Shown: positions 24,022 to 33,069, counted from the stretch's first letter. The stretch: 64,000 bases of DNA from Streptomyces albiflavescens (GCF_014645835.1 NZ_BMMM01000015.1:62001-126000); one strand, 5' to 3'. Program-made: numbers and translations. Notes: a model not told the origin generated them from the sequence alone.

Positions 24022-24926
24022 CCACGAACTGGCTGGTGACCGGTGCGGGCGGGATGCTCGGCCAGGACGTGCTGGCCGAACTCGCCGCCGATCCCGATGC
24101 CGTTGTGACGGGACTGAGCCGTCAGCAGCTGGACATCACCGACCCGGCGGTCGTCCGCACGGCCGTCACCGGGCACCGGGTGGTCGTCAACTGCGCGGCC
24201 TGGACGGACGTCGACGGCGCCGAGCGGGCCGAGACCGCGGCAACAGCCGTGAACGGCACGGGAGTACGCCACCTCGCACACGCCTGCGCGGACAGTGACG
24301 CCATCCTGCTGCACATCTCCACGGACTACGTGCTCCCCGGCGACGCCCGTCGGCCGTACCCCGAAGACGCGCCGACGGGGCCCGTGAACGCGTACGGGCG
24401 AAGCAAGCTGGCGGGGGAGCGGGCGGTTGTCGAACTCCTCCCGCACACCGGCTACATCGTGCGCACCGCCTGGCTCTACGGCGCGCACGGAACGAACTTC
24501 GTGGCCACCATGCTCGAACTCGCGTCTCGGCACGAGACCTTGGACGTGGTGGCCGACCAGCACGGCCAGCCGACCTGGTCCCGGGCGCTGGCCCGGCAGC
24601 TGGCCGCCCTCGGCCGCGCCGCGCTGACCGGAGGGGCACCGGCCGGCATCTATCACGGCACGGCGGCCGGGCGGACCACTTGGTGCGGTCTGGCGCGGGA
24701 GACCTTCCGGCTCAGCGGCCTCGATCCCGAGCGGATCCGTCCGGTCGGCTCGGACAAGTTCCCGCGTCCGGCACCGCGCCCGGCGTTCGGTGTACTCGGT
24801 CACGGCAGCTGGCTGCGGGCCGGGCTCGGCCCGCTCCCGCAGTGGGAGGACCAGCTGGCCTCGGCTCTGAAGGCACCCGCCTTCGCCGACCTGGCCCACG
24901 CGGCGCGGACGACACAGCGGCCCTGA
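24018..24926 (+). CDS. rmlD: dTDP-4-dehydrorhamnose reductase
   Basis: 302 residues. The Rossmann motif GAGGMLGQDV, ISTDYVLPG, and the catalytic AYGRSKLAGE (Tyr-x3-Lys) identify the last enzyme of dTDP-L-rhamnose synthesis. The four enzymes are all present, so the locus can make the whole activated sugar. A strong terminator follows. Confidence 0.95.
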   Translation: MTTNWLVTGAGGMLGQDVLAELAADPDAVVTGLSRQQLDITDPAVVRTAVTGHRVVVNCAAWTDVDGAERAETAATAVNGTGVRHLAHACADSDAILLHISTDYVLPGDARRPYPEDAPTGPVNAYGRSKLAGERAVVELLPHTGYIVRTAWLYGAHGTNFVATMLELASRHETLDVVADQHGQPTWSRALARQLAALGRAALTGGAPAGIYHGTAAGRTTWCGLARETFRLSGLDPERIRPVGSDKFPRPAPRPAFGVLGHGSWLRAGLGPLPQWEDQLASALKAPAFADLAHAARTTQRP

Positions 24927-24932
24927 ACGCAG

Positions 24933-24972
24933 GAGGCGCCCTGCGGGACCCGACGGTCCCGCAGGGCGCCTC
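24933..24972. terminator. Bidirectional terminator between rmlD and the glycosyltransferase gene
   Basis: Two perfectly matching 18-nt arms (24933-24950, 24955-24972) with a CGAC loop, between convergent genes. Confidence 0.88.
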
Positions 24973-24985
24973 TCGCGTTACCCGC

Positions 24986-26260
24986 CTAGACCAGCAGCGG
25001 ACCGCCGCACCGCTCGGCGCCTTCCTTCATCGCGATGAGGTTCGCGATCACGTACGAGATGTCGTTCCGGGAGTGCCACTCGGACGGGTAGTAGGTGACC
25101 AGTCGCGAGCTCTGGAACTTCGCCTCGATCTGCGGCACGAAGGCGCGGTACTGGTTGTCCGTGTAGTACCAGAACGAGTTCTCGTTGTAGTACGCGACAT
25201 GCGTCGGGTCCTGGTAGGCGCCGCGGCCGTCGGAGCTGGGCGTCATGCTGAGGAGCATGCCGCCGGGTGCCAGCAGCCGGTACAGCTCGTTGATCAGCGG
25301 CACCTTGGCCGGCACGTGCTCGAGGAAGTCCACCGCCCGCATCAGACCGACCGAGTCGTCCGGCAGGTCGAGCTTCCCGGGCAGGGTCGCGACGATGTCG
25401 ACGCCCTTACCGGGGTACTGGTCCACGCCCACGTAGCCGGGTGGCTTCCGGTGCCCCGCGCCGAGGTCCACCGCGAGCAGTCCGCGCCGATGGGTCCAGG
25501 CGAGGGCGTTGGCCTCGATGTACTTGTTGTACAGGGTGACCGTCTGGCGCTGGATGTGCGCGTTGATCTCCGGGTCGCTCTGGGTGTTCCCGGCGTGAAC
25601 CCGCTGGAGGTACAGGCAGCGGTTGATGTGGTGGAAGTCGCCGATGTGGAAGAGGCGGCACATCAGGTCCTGGTCGTCCAGGACCGTGAGTTCGGCGTCG
25701 TATCCGCCGGCCTTTTCGTAGCTCTCCTTGCGGAACGCCCGGACATGGTTGGGCGCGTACCAGATGTAGGCGACATTGTGCGGCGTCGGAGCCATGGACT
25801 GCGCCTGGAGCAGCCTGCGGCCGTCGACGCGCGCCTCGCTGTACTGCCAACCGTGCGCCTCGTTGAAACGGGTGTCGTCCCGCTTTCCGTCCTCGGTGAT
25901 CTGCGCGGTGTTGCTGTAGGCGAGGACGACCTCGGGATTCGCGTCGAACGCCTTGCCGACCTCCGCCAGGCAGGCCTTCGCCAGCAGGTCGTCGTGGTCG
26001 AGTTCCACGAGGATCTCGCCGCGGGCAAGTTCACAGGCCCTGCGCTTCGCCGCTCCGACGCCTTTGACATCGTCCGCGATCTCCACCCGGACCCGCTCGT
26101 CGGGGTGCTCCGGCCGCCATCGGGCGCCGTTGTTGAGCAGGACGATCCATTCCCAGTCCGAACAGGTCTGCGCCTGCAAGGTCGCCAGACAGTCGTCGAG
26201 GAAGCGGGGCCTGTGGCTGGGGGTGAAGACGGAGAACCTAGGTGTCGCCGTCGACGTCAT
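24986..26260 (-). CDS. Bifunctional family 2 glycosyltransferase / SAM-dependent methyltransferase
   Basis: 424 residues. Residues about 8-230 are a GT-A glycosyltransferase (FSVFTPSHRP, LDHDDLL with the DxD-type metal site, and VLDDQDLMCRL). Residues about 265-420 are a class I methyltransferase (AVDLGAGHR, GVDQYPGKG, DFLEHVPAK). The pairing fits a transferase that adds a sugar and then methylates it. It converges on rmlD, lies beside a collagen-like gene, and overlaps the upstream TPR gene by 4 nt. The sugar donor is plausibly dTDP-rhamnose, by context only. Confidence 0.87.
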   Translation of the reverse strand: MTSTATPRFSVFTPSHRPRFLDDCLATLQAQTCSDWEWIVLLNNGARWRPEHPDERVRVEIADDVKGVGAAKRRACELARGEILVELDHDDLLAKACLAEVGKAFDANPEVVLAYSNTAQITEDGKRDDTRFNEAHGWQYSEARVDGRRLLQAQSMAPTPHNVAYIWYAPNHVRAFRKESYEKAGGYDAELTVLDDQDLMCRLFHIGDFHHINRCLYLQRVHAGNTQSDPEINAHIQRQTVTLYNKYIEANALAWTHRRGLLAVDLGAGHRKPPGYVGVDQYPGKGVDIVATLPGKLDLPDDSVGLMRAVDFLEHVPAKVPLINELYRLLAPGGMLLSMTPSSDGRGAYQDPTHVAYYNENSFWYYTDNQYRAFVPQIEAKFQSSRLVTYYPSEWHSRNDISYVIANLIAMKEGAERCGGPLLV

Positions 26261-26910
26261 CTGCTGCTCCCTGCGTGGCTAGAGGTGGGTGGGGTGCTTA
26301 CGGAATCCCGGAACTCTTCCGGGACCTGAGAAAGCGTCTGGTGGTCGGCCGCGACCGCGCGGCGGAAAGCAGCCTCGGCCTCGTCGTTGCGGTCCTCCTT
26401 CGCCAGGAGGAGACCGAGTTGCAGGTGCGTCGTGGCCGCCTTCGGATCGGCGGCGACGGCGCGGTTCAGGAGATCAATGGCCCGGTCGGGTTCGCTCGCC
26501 GCGAGCAGATTCGCCTCGCCGTTGAGAGCGGACACGAATGAGGGATCGATCTTCAGAGCCTTTTCGTAGTCCGCACGGGCATCCGCCGTCCGGCCGCTCT
26601 GTTGTGCGATGGCCCCCAGGCTGTACCAGGCGAACTTGTTCCCGGGGTCCAGTTCCAGAACTCGCCTGTAGGTACGGGCAGCACCTTCGGAATCGTGTTG
26701 CTTCTCCTGCAGAATCCCGGTCTGCATAAGCAGATTGGTATCTTGGAGAACCCGGTTCGCCGACGACGAATCCTTGGATTTTGTGGAGCCGGCCGATAGG
26801 GCCTTGGATGCCGTGGAGCCGGTCGACGGGGAGTGCATCGCCCAGAGAGTCACCCCGGCGCCGATCGCTACCGTTCCCGCGAGCCCTGCCCACAAACTTC
26901 TACGTTTCAC
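26257..26910 (-). CDS. Membrane-anchored TPR protein 1
   Basis: 217 residues. An N-terminal helix (about 5-26) anchors a Ser-rich linker and three to four tetratricopeptide repeats (AARTYRRVLELDPGNKFAWYSLG, then ARADYEKALKIDPSF, and RAIDLLNRAVAADPK). GTG start; overlaps the glycosyltransferase-methyltransferase gene (26257-26260). It is a clear paralogue of the next TPR protein. Likely a scaffold for the extracellular or membrane-side glycosylation or assembly machinery; that role is inferred. Confidence 0.85.
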   Translation of the reverse strand: MKRRSLWAGLAGTVAIGAGVTLWAMHSPSTGSTASKALSAGSTKSKDSSSANRVLQDTNLLMQTGILQEKQHDSEGAARTYRRVLELDPGNKFAWYSLGAIAQQSGRTADARADYEKALKIDPSFVSALNGEANLLAASEPDRAIDLLNRAVAADPKAATTHLQLGLLLAKEDRNDEAEAAFRRAVAADHQTLSQVPEEFRDSVSTPPTSSHAGSSR

Positions 26911-26911
26911 T

Positions 26912-26932
26912 TTGTCACATCTCGTGGAATAG
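26912..26932 (-). promoter_or_regulatory. Conserved box upstream of TPR gene 1
   Basis: The 21 bases directly before the GTG, containing TCCACGAGATGTGACAA, are identical to those before TPR gene 2 (27700-27720). They may hold translation signals, or simply reflect duplication. Confidence 0.5.
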
Positions 26933-27083
26933 TGGAAGGCGGATAGATGCGGCTCATCTCAGTTGATCGGCACAGAGGTTACGGTGCGCCTCTATGTCGC
27001 CGGCATTCGGCAGGCGCTCGGAGAACGCAAACCACCCGAATGTACGAGTTGAAAGCGGTTGTTTCGGGTCGGCCTCAGGGACA

Positions 27084-27698
27084 TCATCCGTCGCCCTCCG
27101 CTCGGTTCGATGTCGGGGTGGGGCTGAGAGATTCCCGGTACGGCGACGGCACTTGGGAAAGCAGCGAGGGGTCGGTCGCGACCGCGCGACGGTACTCGTC
27201 CGCGGCCTCGTCGACACGGTTCTTCTGTGCCAGGATTCCGGCGAGTTGCAGATGGGCCGTGGACGCCCCGGGTTTGGCGGCGATGGCGCGTCTCAGGAGT
27301 CGCATGGACTGATCGGGATCGCTCGACTTCAGCAGAATCGCCTTGTTGAAGAGAGCCTGCGGGAACTTCGGATCGCTCTTCAGGGCCTTGTCGTAGGCCG
27401 TACGGGCGTCGTTCGTCCTGCCGTCCCGCTGTGCGATGACCCCCAGGTCGTACCAGGCGTACACGTTGTGAGGATCCAGTTCCAGAACCCGCTTGTAGCT
27501 ACGAGCGGCGCCTTCGTAATCGTGATTCTTATCCTGCCGAATTCCCTTCAGCAGAACCGAATCGGCCTCCCGGAGAACCTGGTTCGCCGCCTTGGAGTTC
27601 GGGTCCGCTGCCAAGTGGGACGCAAGCGCCCACGATGTCACCCCGGTGACAACAGCACCTGCGCCGGTGAGTCCTACCAGCAATTTCCTGTGTTTCAC
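27084..27698 (-). CDS. Membrane-anchored TPR protein 2
   Basis: 204 residues from the GTG at 27698. N-terminal helix (about 5-26), then tetratricopeptide repeats (GAARSYKRVLELDPHNVYAW, ARTAYDKALKSDPKF, SMRLLRRAIAAKPGAS, and DEAADEYRRAVATDPS). Its order, length and repeat spacing match TPR protein 1, so the pair is a tandem duplication that has since diverged. 173 nt separate the two. Confidence 0.85.
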   Translation of the reverse strand: MKHRKLLVGLTGAGAVVTGVTSWALASHLAADPNSKAANQVLREADSVLLKGIRQDKNHDYEGAARSYKRVLELDPHNVYAWYDLGVIAQRDGRTNDARTAYDKALKSDPKFPQALFNKAILLKSSDPDQSMRLLRRAIAAKPGASTAHLQLAGILAQKNRVDEAADEYRRAVATDPSLLSQVPSPYRESLSPTPTSNRAEGDG

Positions 27699-27699
27699 C

Positions 27700-27720
27700 T
27701 TGTCACATCTCGTGGAATAG
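27700..27720 (-). promoter_or_regulatory. Conserved box upstream of TPR gene 2
   Basis: Same 21-base sequence as at 26912-26932, directly before the GTG start. It includes an ATG immediately followed by TGA. Confidence 0.5.
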
Positions 27721-27937
27721 CGGAGCACGGATGGGTGTGCCTCAACTCGGGTGGCCAGCAGGGACGTTACGACGCCGCCCCGATGACACCGCCACTCGGC
27801 AGGCGCTTGGGTGATGCAATCCACCCGAATGCACGAGTCGGAAATGGACGGCGTCGGGCCAGCCTCTTTGCGTGGCGTTGAGTCGCTGGATACGGTCACG
27901 CATCGCTTGTGTGCCGCTGCTGAGTGGGATGGGACCC

Positions 27938-29056
27938 GTGAAGTCAACGATCTGTCTGAACATGATCGTCAAGGACGAAGCCCCGGTGATCCGGCGTTGT
28001 CTCGAATCCGTACGGCCCTTGATCGACAGATGGGTCATCGTGGACACAGGCTCCACCGACGGTACGCAGGACATCATCCGCGACGTCTACGGCGACCTGC
28101 CCGGCGAACTGTACGAACGACCCTGGAAGGGGTTCGACGGCAGCCGTAGCGAGGCGATCGAACTCGCCCGCGCCACGGCGGACTATCTGCTCTTCATGGA
28201 CGCCGACGACGTGATGGACGTGCCGCGCGGCGCTCGAATGCCGGAACTGGCTCGGGACGCCTACGACGTCACCCTGCGGGAAGGCCCCGACGTCCACCGG
28301 CGCCGCGCCCTGGTTTCGACCCGGTTGCCGTGGCGGTACGTCGGCGTCCTGCACGAGTACCTCGACTGTGGTTCGCAGTACACCAGCGGGGTGTTGGAGG
28401 GCGCCACGATCGTCGTCGTGGGTGGCGGGGGACGTAGCAAGGGGAAAAGCACGCGGGAGAAGTACCTGGCAGACGCCGAGATCCTCCAACAGGGCCTGAT
28501 CAAGGAGCCCGAAAACGGGCGCTATGTGTTCTACCTCGCCCAGAGCTGGGGCAACGCCGGTGAGTTGGAGAAGGCACTCGAAACCTATGACCGCCGGGCG
28601 GGCATGGGCGGCTCGGACGAGGAGGTCTTCTGCTCCCGCCTGTTCGCCGCACAGTTCGCCGTACAGCTGGGGCGACCGCCGGCCGAGGTGATGAACCGCT
28701 TTCTCGGTGCGCACGAGAGCCGCCCCACGCGCGCCGAAGCGCTCGGCGAACTCGCGAGTTGGTGCCGCCTCAACGGGCAGCGGTGGCCGCTCGCCCACCT
28801 GTTCGCGCGGGAGGCGGCACGCCTCCCGTATCCGAGCGGCGACCACATGTTCATCCAGTCGGAGTGGTGCGACTGGCGTGCCCTCGACGAACTCGCGGTG
28901 TCCGCCTACTGGGTCGGGGAGTACGCGGAAGCGGAGGAATGCTGTGAACGCCTGCTGATCGGCAACAAGTTGCCCGCCGAACACCGTGACCGCGTGATCC
29001 AGAATCTGGAGCTCGCGCGACGCCACCTGCGCTCGAAGCAACTCGTAGGCGTCTGA
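27938..29056 (+). CDS. Family 2 glycosyltransferase with C-terminal TPR-like region
   Basis: 372 residues. The N-terminal domain has TICLNMIVKDEAPVIRRCL, VDTGSTDGT and LFMDADDVM, the hallmarks of GT2 enzymes of the SunS/TPR-glycosyltransferase group. The C-terminal 170 residues are helical and TPR-like. It is divergent from TPR gene 2 with about 240 nt between starts. A start at ATG 27929 is also possible. Proteins of this type often glycosylate peptides or proteins, which fits the neighbouring collagen-like protein; the target is inferred. Confidence 0.85.
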   Translation: MKSTICLNMIVKDEAPVIRRCLESVRPLIDRWVIVDTGSTDGTQDIIRDVYGDLPGELYERPWKGFDGSRSEAIELARATADYLLFMDADDVMDVPRGARMPELARDAYDVTLREGPDVHRRRALVSTRLPWRYVGVLHEYLDCGSQYTSGVLEGATIVVVGGGGRSKGKSTREKYLADAEILQQGLIKEPENGRYVFYLAQSWGNAGELEKALETYDRRAGMGGSDEEVFCSRLFAAQFAVQLGRPPAEVMNRFLGAHESRPTRAEALGELASWCRLNGQRWPLAHLFAREAARLPYPSGDHMFIQSEWCDWRALDELAVSAYWVGEYAEAEECCERLLIGNKLPAEHRDRVIQNLELARRHLRSKQLVGV

Positions 29057-29172
29057 AGGGGGCACGGCCCGCAGGGCGTCGAAGGCGCCCGGCGAACCTC
29101 ACGGTCCACCGGGTGGTAGGCGCCGCGGCCGTCGGATGCTTCTCGGGCAGGGTCGCGACGATGTCGTGGCAA

Positions 29173-29210
29173 CCCGGTCCGCGCGTCGCTGCGGGTACGC
29201 GCGGACCGGG
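29173..29210. terminator. Terminator between convergent genes
   Basis: Perfect 14-nt arms (CCCGGTCCGCGCGT and its complement) around a 10-nt loop, between the glycosyltransferase stop and the stop of the - strand gene. Confidence 0.75.
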
Positions 29211-29234
29211 GCCGTTCGAGGGGAGCCGTGGGGC

Positions 29235-29657
29235 TCAGTGGGACGCGAGTTCGCGGGGGTCGGCGGCGGATGCGTGGGCGTCCATGCGCTCGGCCGCCAG
29301 GATCGCGGCGGCCGTGTCGGCGCGGGACGCGGCGACGACGAGGGCGCGCCCGGCAAGCGCGTGCGCCCGCTGGTGGAGCGCCACCGCGCCGGGTTCATGG
29401 ACGGCGGCGGCCACCGTGGACCGTACGGGTGTGGACCCTCCCCGCAGCCGCGCCACCTGCCCGGCGAGCCGCTCGGCGGCGGTGTCGAGGTCGGCGGACG
29501 GTGCGAGGGCGCGGATCTCGTCCGTCACCGCGAGCAGCGCCGCGAGGTGACCGGCGAGCTGGATGTCCAGCTCCTCCTCGCGCGACCGGTGGGGGAAGTC
29601 GCAGGGGGTGGTGCCGGCCATCGTGTGGACCGACTTGGTGCGGATCGGTTCGTACAT
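29235..29657 (-). CDS. Small helical protein, unknown function
   Basis: 140 residues from the ATG at 29657, which has AGGAGG 7 nt upstream. Rich in Ala and helical throughout, with heptad-like spacing (AAERLAGQVARLRGG). No membrane segment or catalytic motif. Followed by a strong terminator. I do not recognise a family with confidence. Confidence 0.7.
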   Translation of the reverse strand: MYEPIRTKSVHTMAGTTPCDFPHRSREEELDIQLAGHLAALLAVTDEIRALAPSADLDTAAERLAGQVARLRGGSTPVRSTVAAAVHEPGAVALHQRAHALAGRALVVAASRADTAAAILAAERMDAHASAADPRELASH

Positions 29658-29696
29658 GGGACGGCCTCCTGTGCTCTGACAGGAAGCCATCCTAGC

Positions 29697-29711
29697 TTAG
29701 ATTTCGTCTAA
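29697..29711. promoter_or_regulatory. Inverted repeat upstream of the small helical protein
   Basis: TTAGA-TTTCG-TCTAA is AT-rich in a GC-rich setting, 40 nt upstream of the start. Candidate operator or promoter element. Confidence 0.35.
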
Positions 29712-29760
29712 AGTTGAGCCCGGTCGCAGAACTTGTCGTACCGCGCACACAGCGTGAGGG

Positions 29761-30972
29761 TCACGGCTGGCTGTAGCCGTCCAGGAAGTTGCCGATCCGG
29801 GTCACCGCGTCGGTCAGATCGCCGACCGTCGGCAGCGTGACCACCCGGAAGTGGTCCGACGCGGGCCAGTTGAAGCCCGTCCCCTGGACGACCATGATCT
29901 TCTCGCGGCGCAGCAGGTCGAGGACCATCTGCCGGTCGTCCTTGATCTTGAAGACCTTCGGGTCGAGGCGCGGGAAGAGGTACAGCGCCCCCTTCGGCTT
30001 CACACAGCTCACGCCCGGGATCTGCGTCAGCAGCTCGTGGGCGACGTCCCGCTGTTCCTTCAGCCGCCCGCCGGGCAGCACCAGGTCGTTGATCGTCTGG
30101 CGTCCGCTCAGTGCGGCGACCACACCGTGCTGACCCGGCATGTTCGCGCACAGCCGCATGTTCGCGAGGATCGTCAGACCCTCGATGTAGGAGTCCGCGT
30201 GCGCGCGCGGGCCCGAGATCGACATCCAGCCCACCCGGTAACCCGCCACCCGGTACGCCTTCGACATGCCGTTGAAGGTGAGCGTGAGCAGGTCCGGGGC
30301 GATCGCGGCGGTCGCCGTGTGCGTGGCACCGTCGTACAGGATCTTGTCGTAGATCTCGTCGGAGCAGACGAGGAGGTTGTGGCGGCGGGCGATGTCCGTC
30401 AGGCCCCGGATCATCGCCTCGTCGTACACCGCACCCGTCGGGTTGTTCGGGTTGATGATCACGATCGCCTTGGTGCGGTCGGTGACCTTCCGCTCCACGT
30501 CCGCGAGGTCGGGCATCCAGTCGGACTGCTCGTCGCAGTGGTAGTGCACGGCCGTGCCGCCGGAGAGGGAGACCGCGGCGGTCCACAGCGGGTAGTCCGG
30601 CGCGGGTACGAGCACCTCGTCGCCGTCGTCCAGCAGGCCCTGCATCGCCATCACGATCAGCTCGGAGACGCCGTTGCCGATGAAGACGTGCTCGACGTCC
30701 GTCTCGATGCCGAGGGTCTGGTTGTGCATGACCACCGCTCGGCGCGCCGCGAGCAGGCCCTTCGCGTCGCCGTAGCCGTGGGCCGACGAGACGTTGCGGA
30801 GGATGTCCTCCAGGATCTCGGGCGGGCACTCGAAACCGAACGCCGCCGGATTTCCCGTGTTGAGCTTGAGGATGCGGTGACCGGCAGCTTCAAGCCGCAT
30901 CGCCTCCTCAAGAACCGGACCCCGGATCTCATAGCAGACGTTGGCGAGCTTCGTGGACTGGATCACCTGCAT
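29761..30972 (-). CDS. PLP-dependent alanine-type aminotransferase
   Basis: 403 residues from the ATG at 30972. A class I/II aminotransferase: LNTGNPAAFGF, NPNNPTGAVY, CSDEIYDKI with the PLP-contacting Asp and Tyr, and FNGMSKAYRVAGYRVGW with the Schiff-base lysine. The closest well-known relatives are AlaA-type alanine aminotransferases, which interconvert alanine and pyruvate with 2-oxoglutarate/glutamate. It stands alone. The ribosome binding site is weak. Confidence 0.9.
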   Translation of the reverse strand: MQVIQSTKLANVCYEIRGPVLEEAMRLEAAGHRILKLNTGNPAAFGFECPPEILEDILRNVSSAHGYGDAKGLLAARRAVVMHNQTLGIETDVEHVFIGNGVSELIVMAMQGLLDDGDEVLVPAPDYPLWTAAVSLSGGTAVHYHCDEQSDWMPDLADVERKVTDRTKAIVIINPNNPTGAVYDEAMIRGLTDIARRHNLLVCSDEIYDKILYDGATHTATAAIAPDLLTLTFNGMSKAYRVAGYRVGWMSISGPRAHADSYIEGLTILANMRLCANMPGQHGVVAALSGRQTINDLVLPGGRLKEQRDVAHELLTQIPGVSCVKPKGALYLFPRLDPKVFKIKDDRQMVLDLLRREKIMVVQGTGFNWPASDHFRVVTLPTVGDLTDAVTRIGNFLDGYSQP

Positions 30973-31098
30973 GTCCGTGAGCTTACGGCCGCGTAACGCT
31001 CCGCGGGGGGTGTTTTTCACCACGTGAGACGTGGCGGTTTGGCCATCTTTGTCCGCTCGCTACGCCGTAAGCCCTTGCGGCACCTAGAATGCGCGCCC

Positions 31099-31758
31099 AT
31101 GTCCTGGCAGTCCGGCGAACCCGAAACCGCGCCGACGGTGTACCTCCCGCAGAGCGACGGCGAGGCGACCCCGGCCTATGAGGCGTACACGGACCCGGCC
31201 GAGGCGCACGGCTGGCAGAAGGGGTACGAAGAGGGCGGTGACGGTGCCCCCGTCGCGCGGGGGGCGGACGGGGACGGGGAGGACACCCTCGTCCAGGACG
31301 CCGTGCCCGGTGATCCGTCGGGTGACCCGTCCGGCCGCCGCGAGCGTCTGCTGCGCCGACGCCGGGCCCGGCTGCTGCGCCGGCTGGCCGTGGCCGGCGG
31401 GGTGGCGTGCGTCGTCCTCCTCGCCGTCGTGATCTCTGGGGTGTTCGACTCCGGGGCGTCCGAGGGGTCGCGCGGTACGGGCGGGAAACCGGCCTCGCCC
31501 CCGCACCTCCCCACGGGGGCCGCCGCGCCCACGCAGGGCTCCGCCACGACCGCGGGAACCTCTTCGGTGGGCCCGTCGCCCACCGCGTCGCCCGGGGTGT
31601 CCGGGAGTGCGGGCGCCGCCTCCGCCTCCCCGTCCGCGAGCGCCTCGACGGCCCCCGCGTCCACGGCTCCCGCGACCGCCACGGCCACCTCCACGACCGA
31701 GGACGGCCGGGGCAACTCCAACGGCCACGGCCAAGGAGCCACGAAGCGGCCCAAGTAG
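31099..31758 (+). CDS. Single-pass membrane protein with Ser/Thr/Pro-rich outer tail
   Basis: 219 residues. An acidic cytoplasmic N-terminus of about 75 residues, an Arg-rich patch (RRERLLRRRRARLLRRL), one transmembrane helix (about 95-115) and a 100-residue low-complexity tail of Ser, Thr, Ala and Pro. TAGAAT (31085-31090) lies 8 nt before the ATG with no ribosome binding site, so the message is probably leaderless. Function unknown. Confidence 0.7.
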   Translation: MSWQSGEPETAPTVYLPQSDGEATPAYEAYTDPAEAHGWQKGYEEGGDGAPVARGADGDGEDTLVQDAVPGDPSGDPSGRRERLLRRRRARLLRRLAVAGGVACVVLLAVVISGVFDSGASEGSRGTGGKPASPPHLPTGAAAPTQGSATTAGTSSVGPSPTASPGVSGSAGAASASPSASASTAPASTAPATATATSTTEDGRGNSNGHGQGATKRPK

Positions 31759-31865
31759 CCGTCGATGCCGGTTGATTGACCTGCCGTGAGGGGGGCAGGG
31801 CGCTACCGGTCGGCGCCGGGTCGAGTGGGCTGCCGCGGGATCCTTCTCCCGCCGGGGCGGCCTTC

Positions 31866-32063
31866 ATGGAGAAGATCTTTCGGACGAACCGTCAGGTGCC
31901 GGTTGCCGACGGGCCCGTGGTGCTCTTCGCGGGCTGTATCACGCCGAACCGCATGGCCCGTTGCCATGAACTCGGCGCGCCGATCACCATGTCCGGCGCC
32001 GAGCTGTTCGAGTTCATCGACGCCACTCTCGCCTCCCGGCGCGAAACACCCCCACCGGCCTAG
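31866..32063 (+). CDS. Small conserved-looking protein, unknown function
   Basis: 65 residues from the ATG at 31866. The sequence is compositionally ordinary for a real protein (VADGPVVLFAGCITPNRMAR, two Cys). The ribosome binding site is weak. No recognised domain. Confidence 0.5.
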   Translation: MEKIFRTNRQVPVADGPVVLFAGCITPNRMARCHELGAPITMSGAELFEFIDATLASRRETPPPA

Positions 32064-32174
32064 GCCAAAAACAACTCCTTGTCCCTCACCCCCTCTCCCC
32101 TCACAATGCGCATGACAAATCAACAGGTGACCGGAAAACCTTCGGTCACCCACGTCGCAAGAGGGGACCCCCAC

Positions 32175-33035
32175 ATGAGAAAGCCTCTCGTTGCCGCGCT
32201 CTTCGCCCTGGTGATCGCCGGGGCAGGCGTGGCACCCGCGGTCGCGGCGCCCGTGACCACGGACGGCGCGACCACGAAGAGCACGGCCGCACCCGCGATC
32301 CAGGCCGTCAACTTCGCCGGCACCGTCTCGCTCAGCAACTGCTCCGGATCCGTCATCCGCTTCCCGAACTCCGAGGACGACGACCCCGCGCTCGTGCTCT
32401 CCAACGGCCACTGCCTGGAGACCGGCTTCCCGGCGCCGGGTGAGGTCATCGTCGACCAGGCCTCCAGCCGCTCGTTCGGCCTGCTCAACTCCGCCGGCAC
32501 CAGGGTGGCGACGCTGCGCGCGAGCAAGGTCGCGTACTCCACGATGACCGACACGGACATCACGATCTACCAGCTCACCCGCACCTACGCGCAGATCAAG
32601 AGCTCGTACGGCATCAACGCGCTCACGCTTCAGGACACGCACCCGGTCGCCGGTACCGCGATCACGGTCGTCTCCGGCTATTGGAAGCGGACGTACGCCT
32701 GCAACATCGACGGTTTCGTCTACCGCCTCAAGGAAGGCGACTGGACCTGGAAGGACTCGGTCCGCTACACCTCCGCCTGCCAGACCATCGGCGGTACTTC
32801 GGGCTCGCCGGTCATCGACAACGCCACCGGCAAGGTCGTCGCCGTCAACAACACCGGCAACGAGAACGGCGAACGCTGCACGGAGAACAACCCCTGCGAG
32901 GTCGACGCCAACGGCAACGTCACCGTCCGCGAGGGCATCAACTACGCCGAGGAGACCTATCAGATCGTCCCCTGCTTCGGCCTCGACAACAAGCTCGACC
33001 TGAGCCGCACCGGGTGCACGCTGCCCAAGCCGTAG
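32175..33035 (+). CDS. Secreted trypsin-like serine protease
   Basis: 286 residues. Signal peptide (about 1-27, ending AVA-AP). The catalytic triad is visible: His in SNGHCLETG, Asp in DTDITIY, Ser in GGTSGSPV. It has four or more Cys for disulfides (CSGSV...GHC; YAC...SAC). GAGGGGA precedes the ATG. No obvious C-terminal anchor. Resembles V8/glutamyl-type actinobacterial exoproteases. Confidence 0.9.
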   Translation: MRKPLVAALFALVIAGAGVAPAVAAPVTTDGATTKSTAAPAIQAVNFAGTVSLSNCSGSVIRFPNSEDDDPALVLSNGHCLETGFPAPGEVIVDQASSRSFGLLNSAGTRVATLRASKVAYSTMTDTDITIYQLTRTYAQIKSSYGINALTLQDTHPVAGTAITVVSGYWKRTYACNIDGFVYRLKEGDWTWKDSVRYTSACQTIGGTSGSPVIDNATGKVVAVNNTGNENGERCTENNPCEVDANGNVTVREGINYAEETYQIVPCFGLDNKLDLSRTGCTLPKP

Positions 33036-33069
33036 GGCCGTAAGGCCCCAAGAGGGTGGGGGCGGGCGG

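Noticed and set aside
19728..24926. Antibiotic deoxysugar cluster
   Set aside because: Only the four rhamnose enzymes are present; no polyketide, peptide synthetase or other tailoring genes are in the window.
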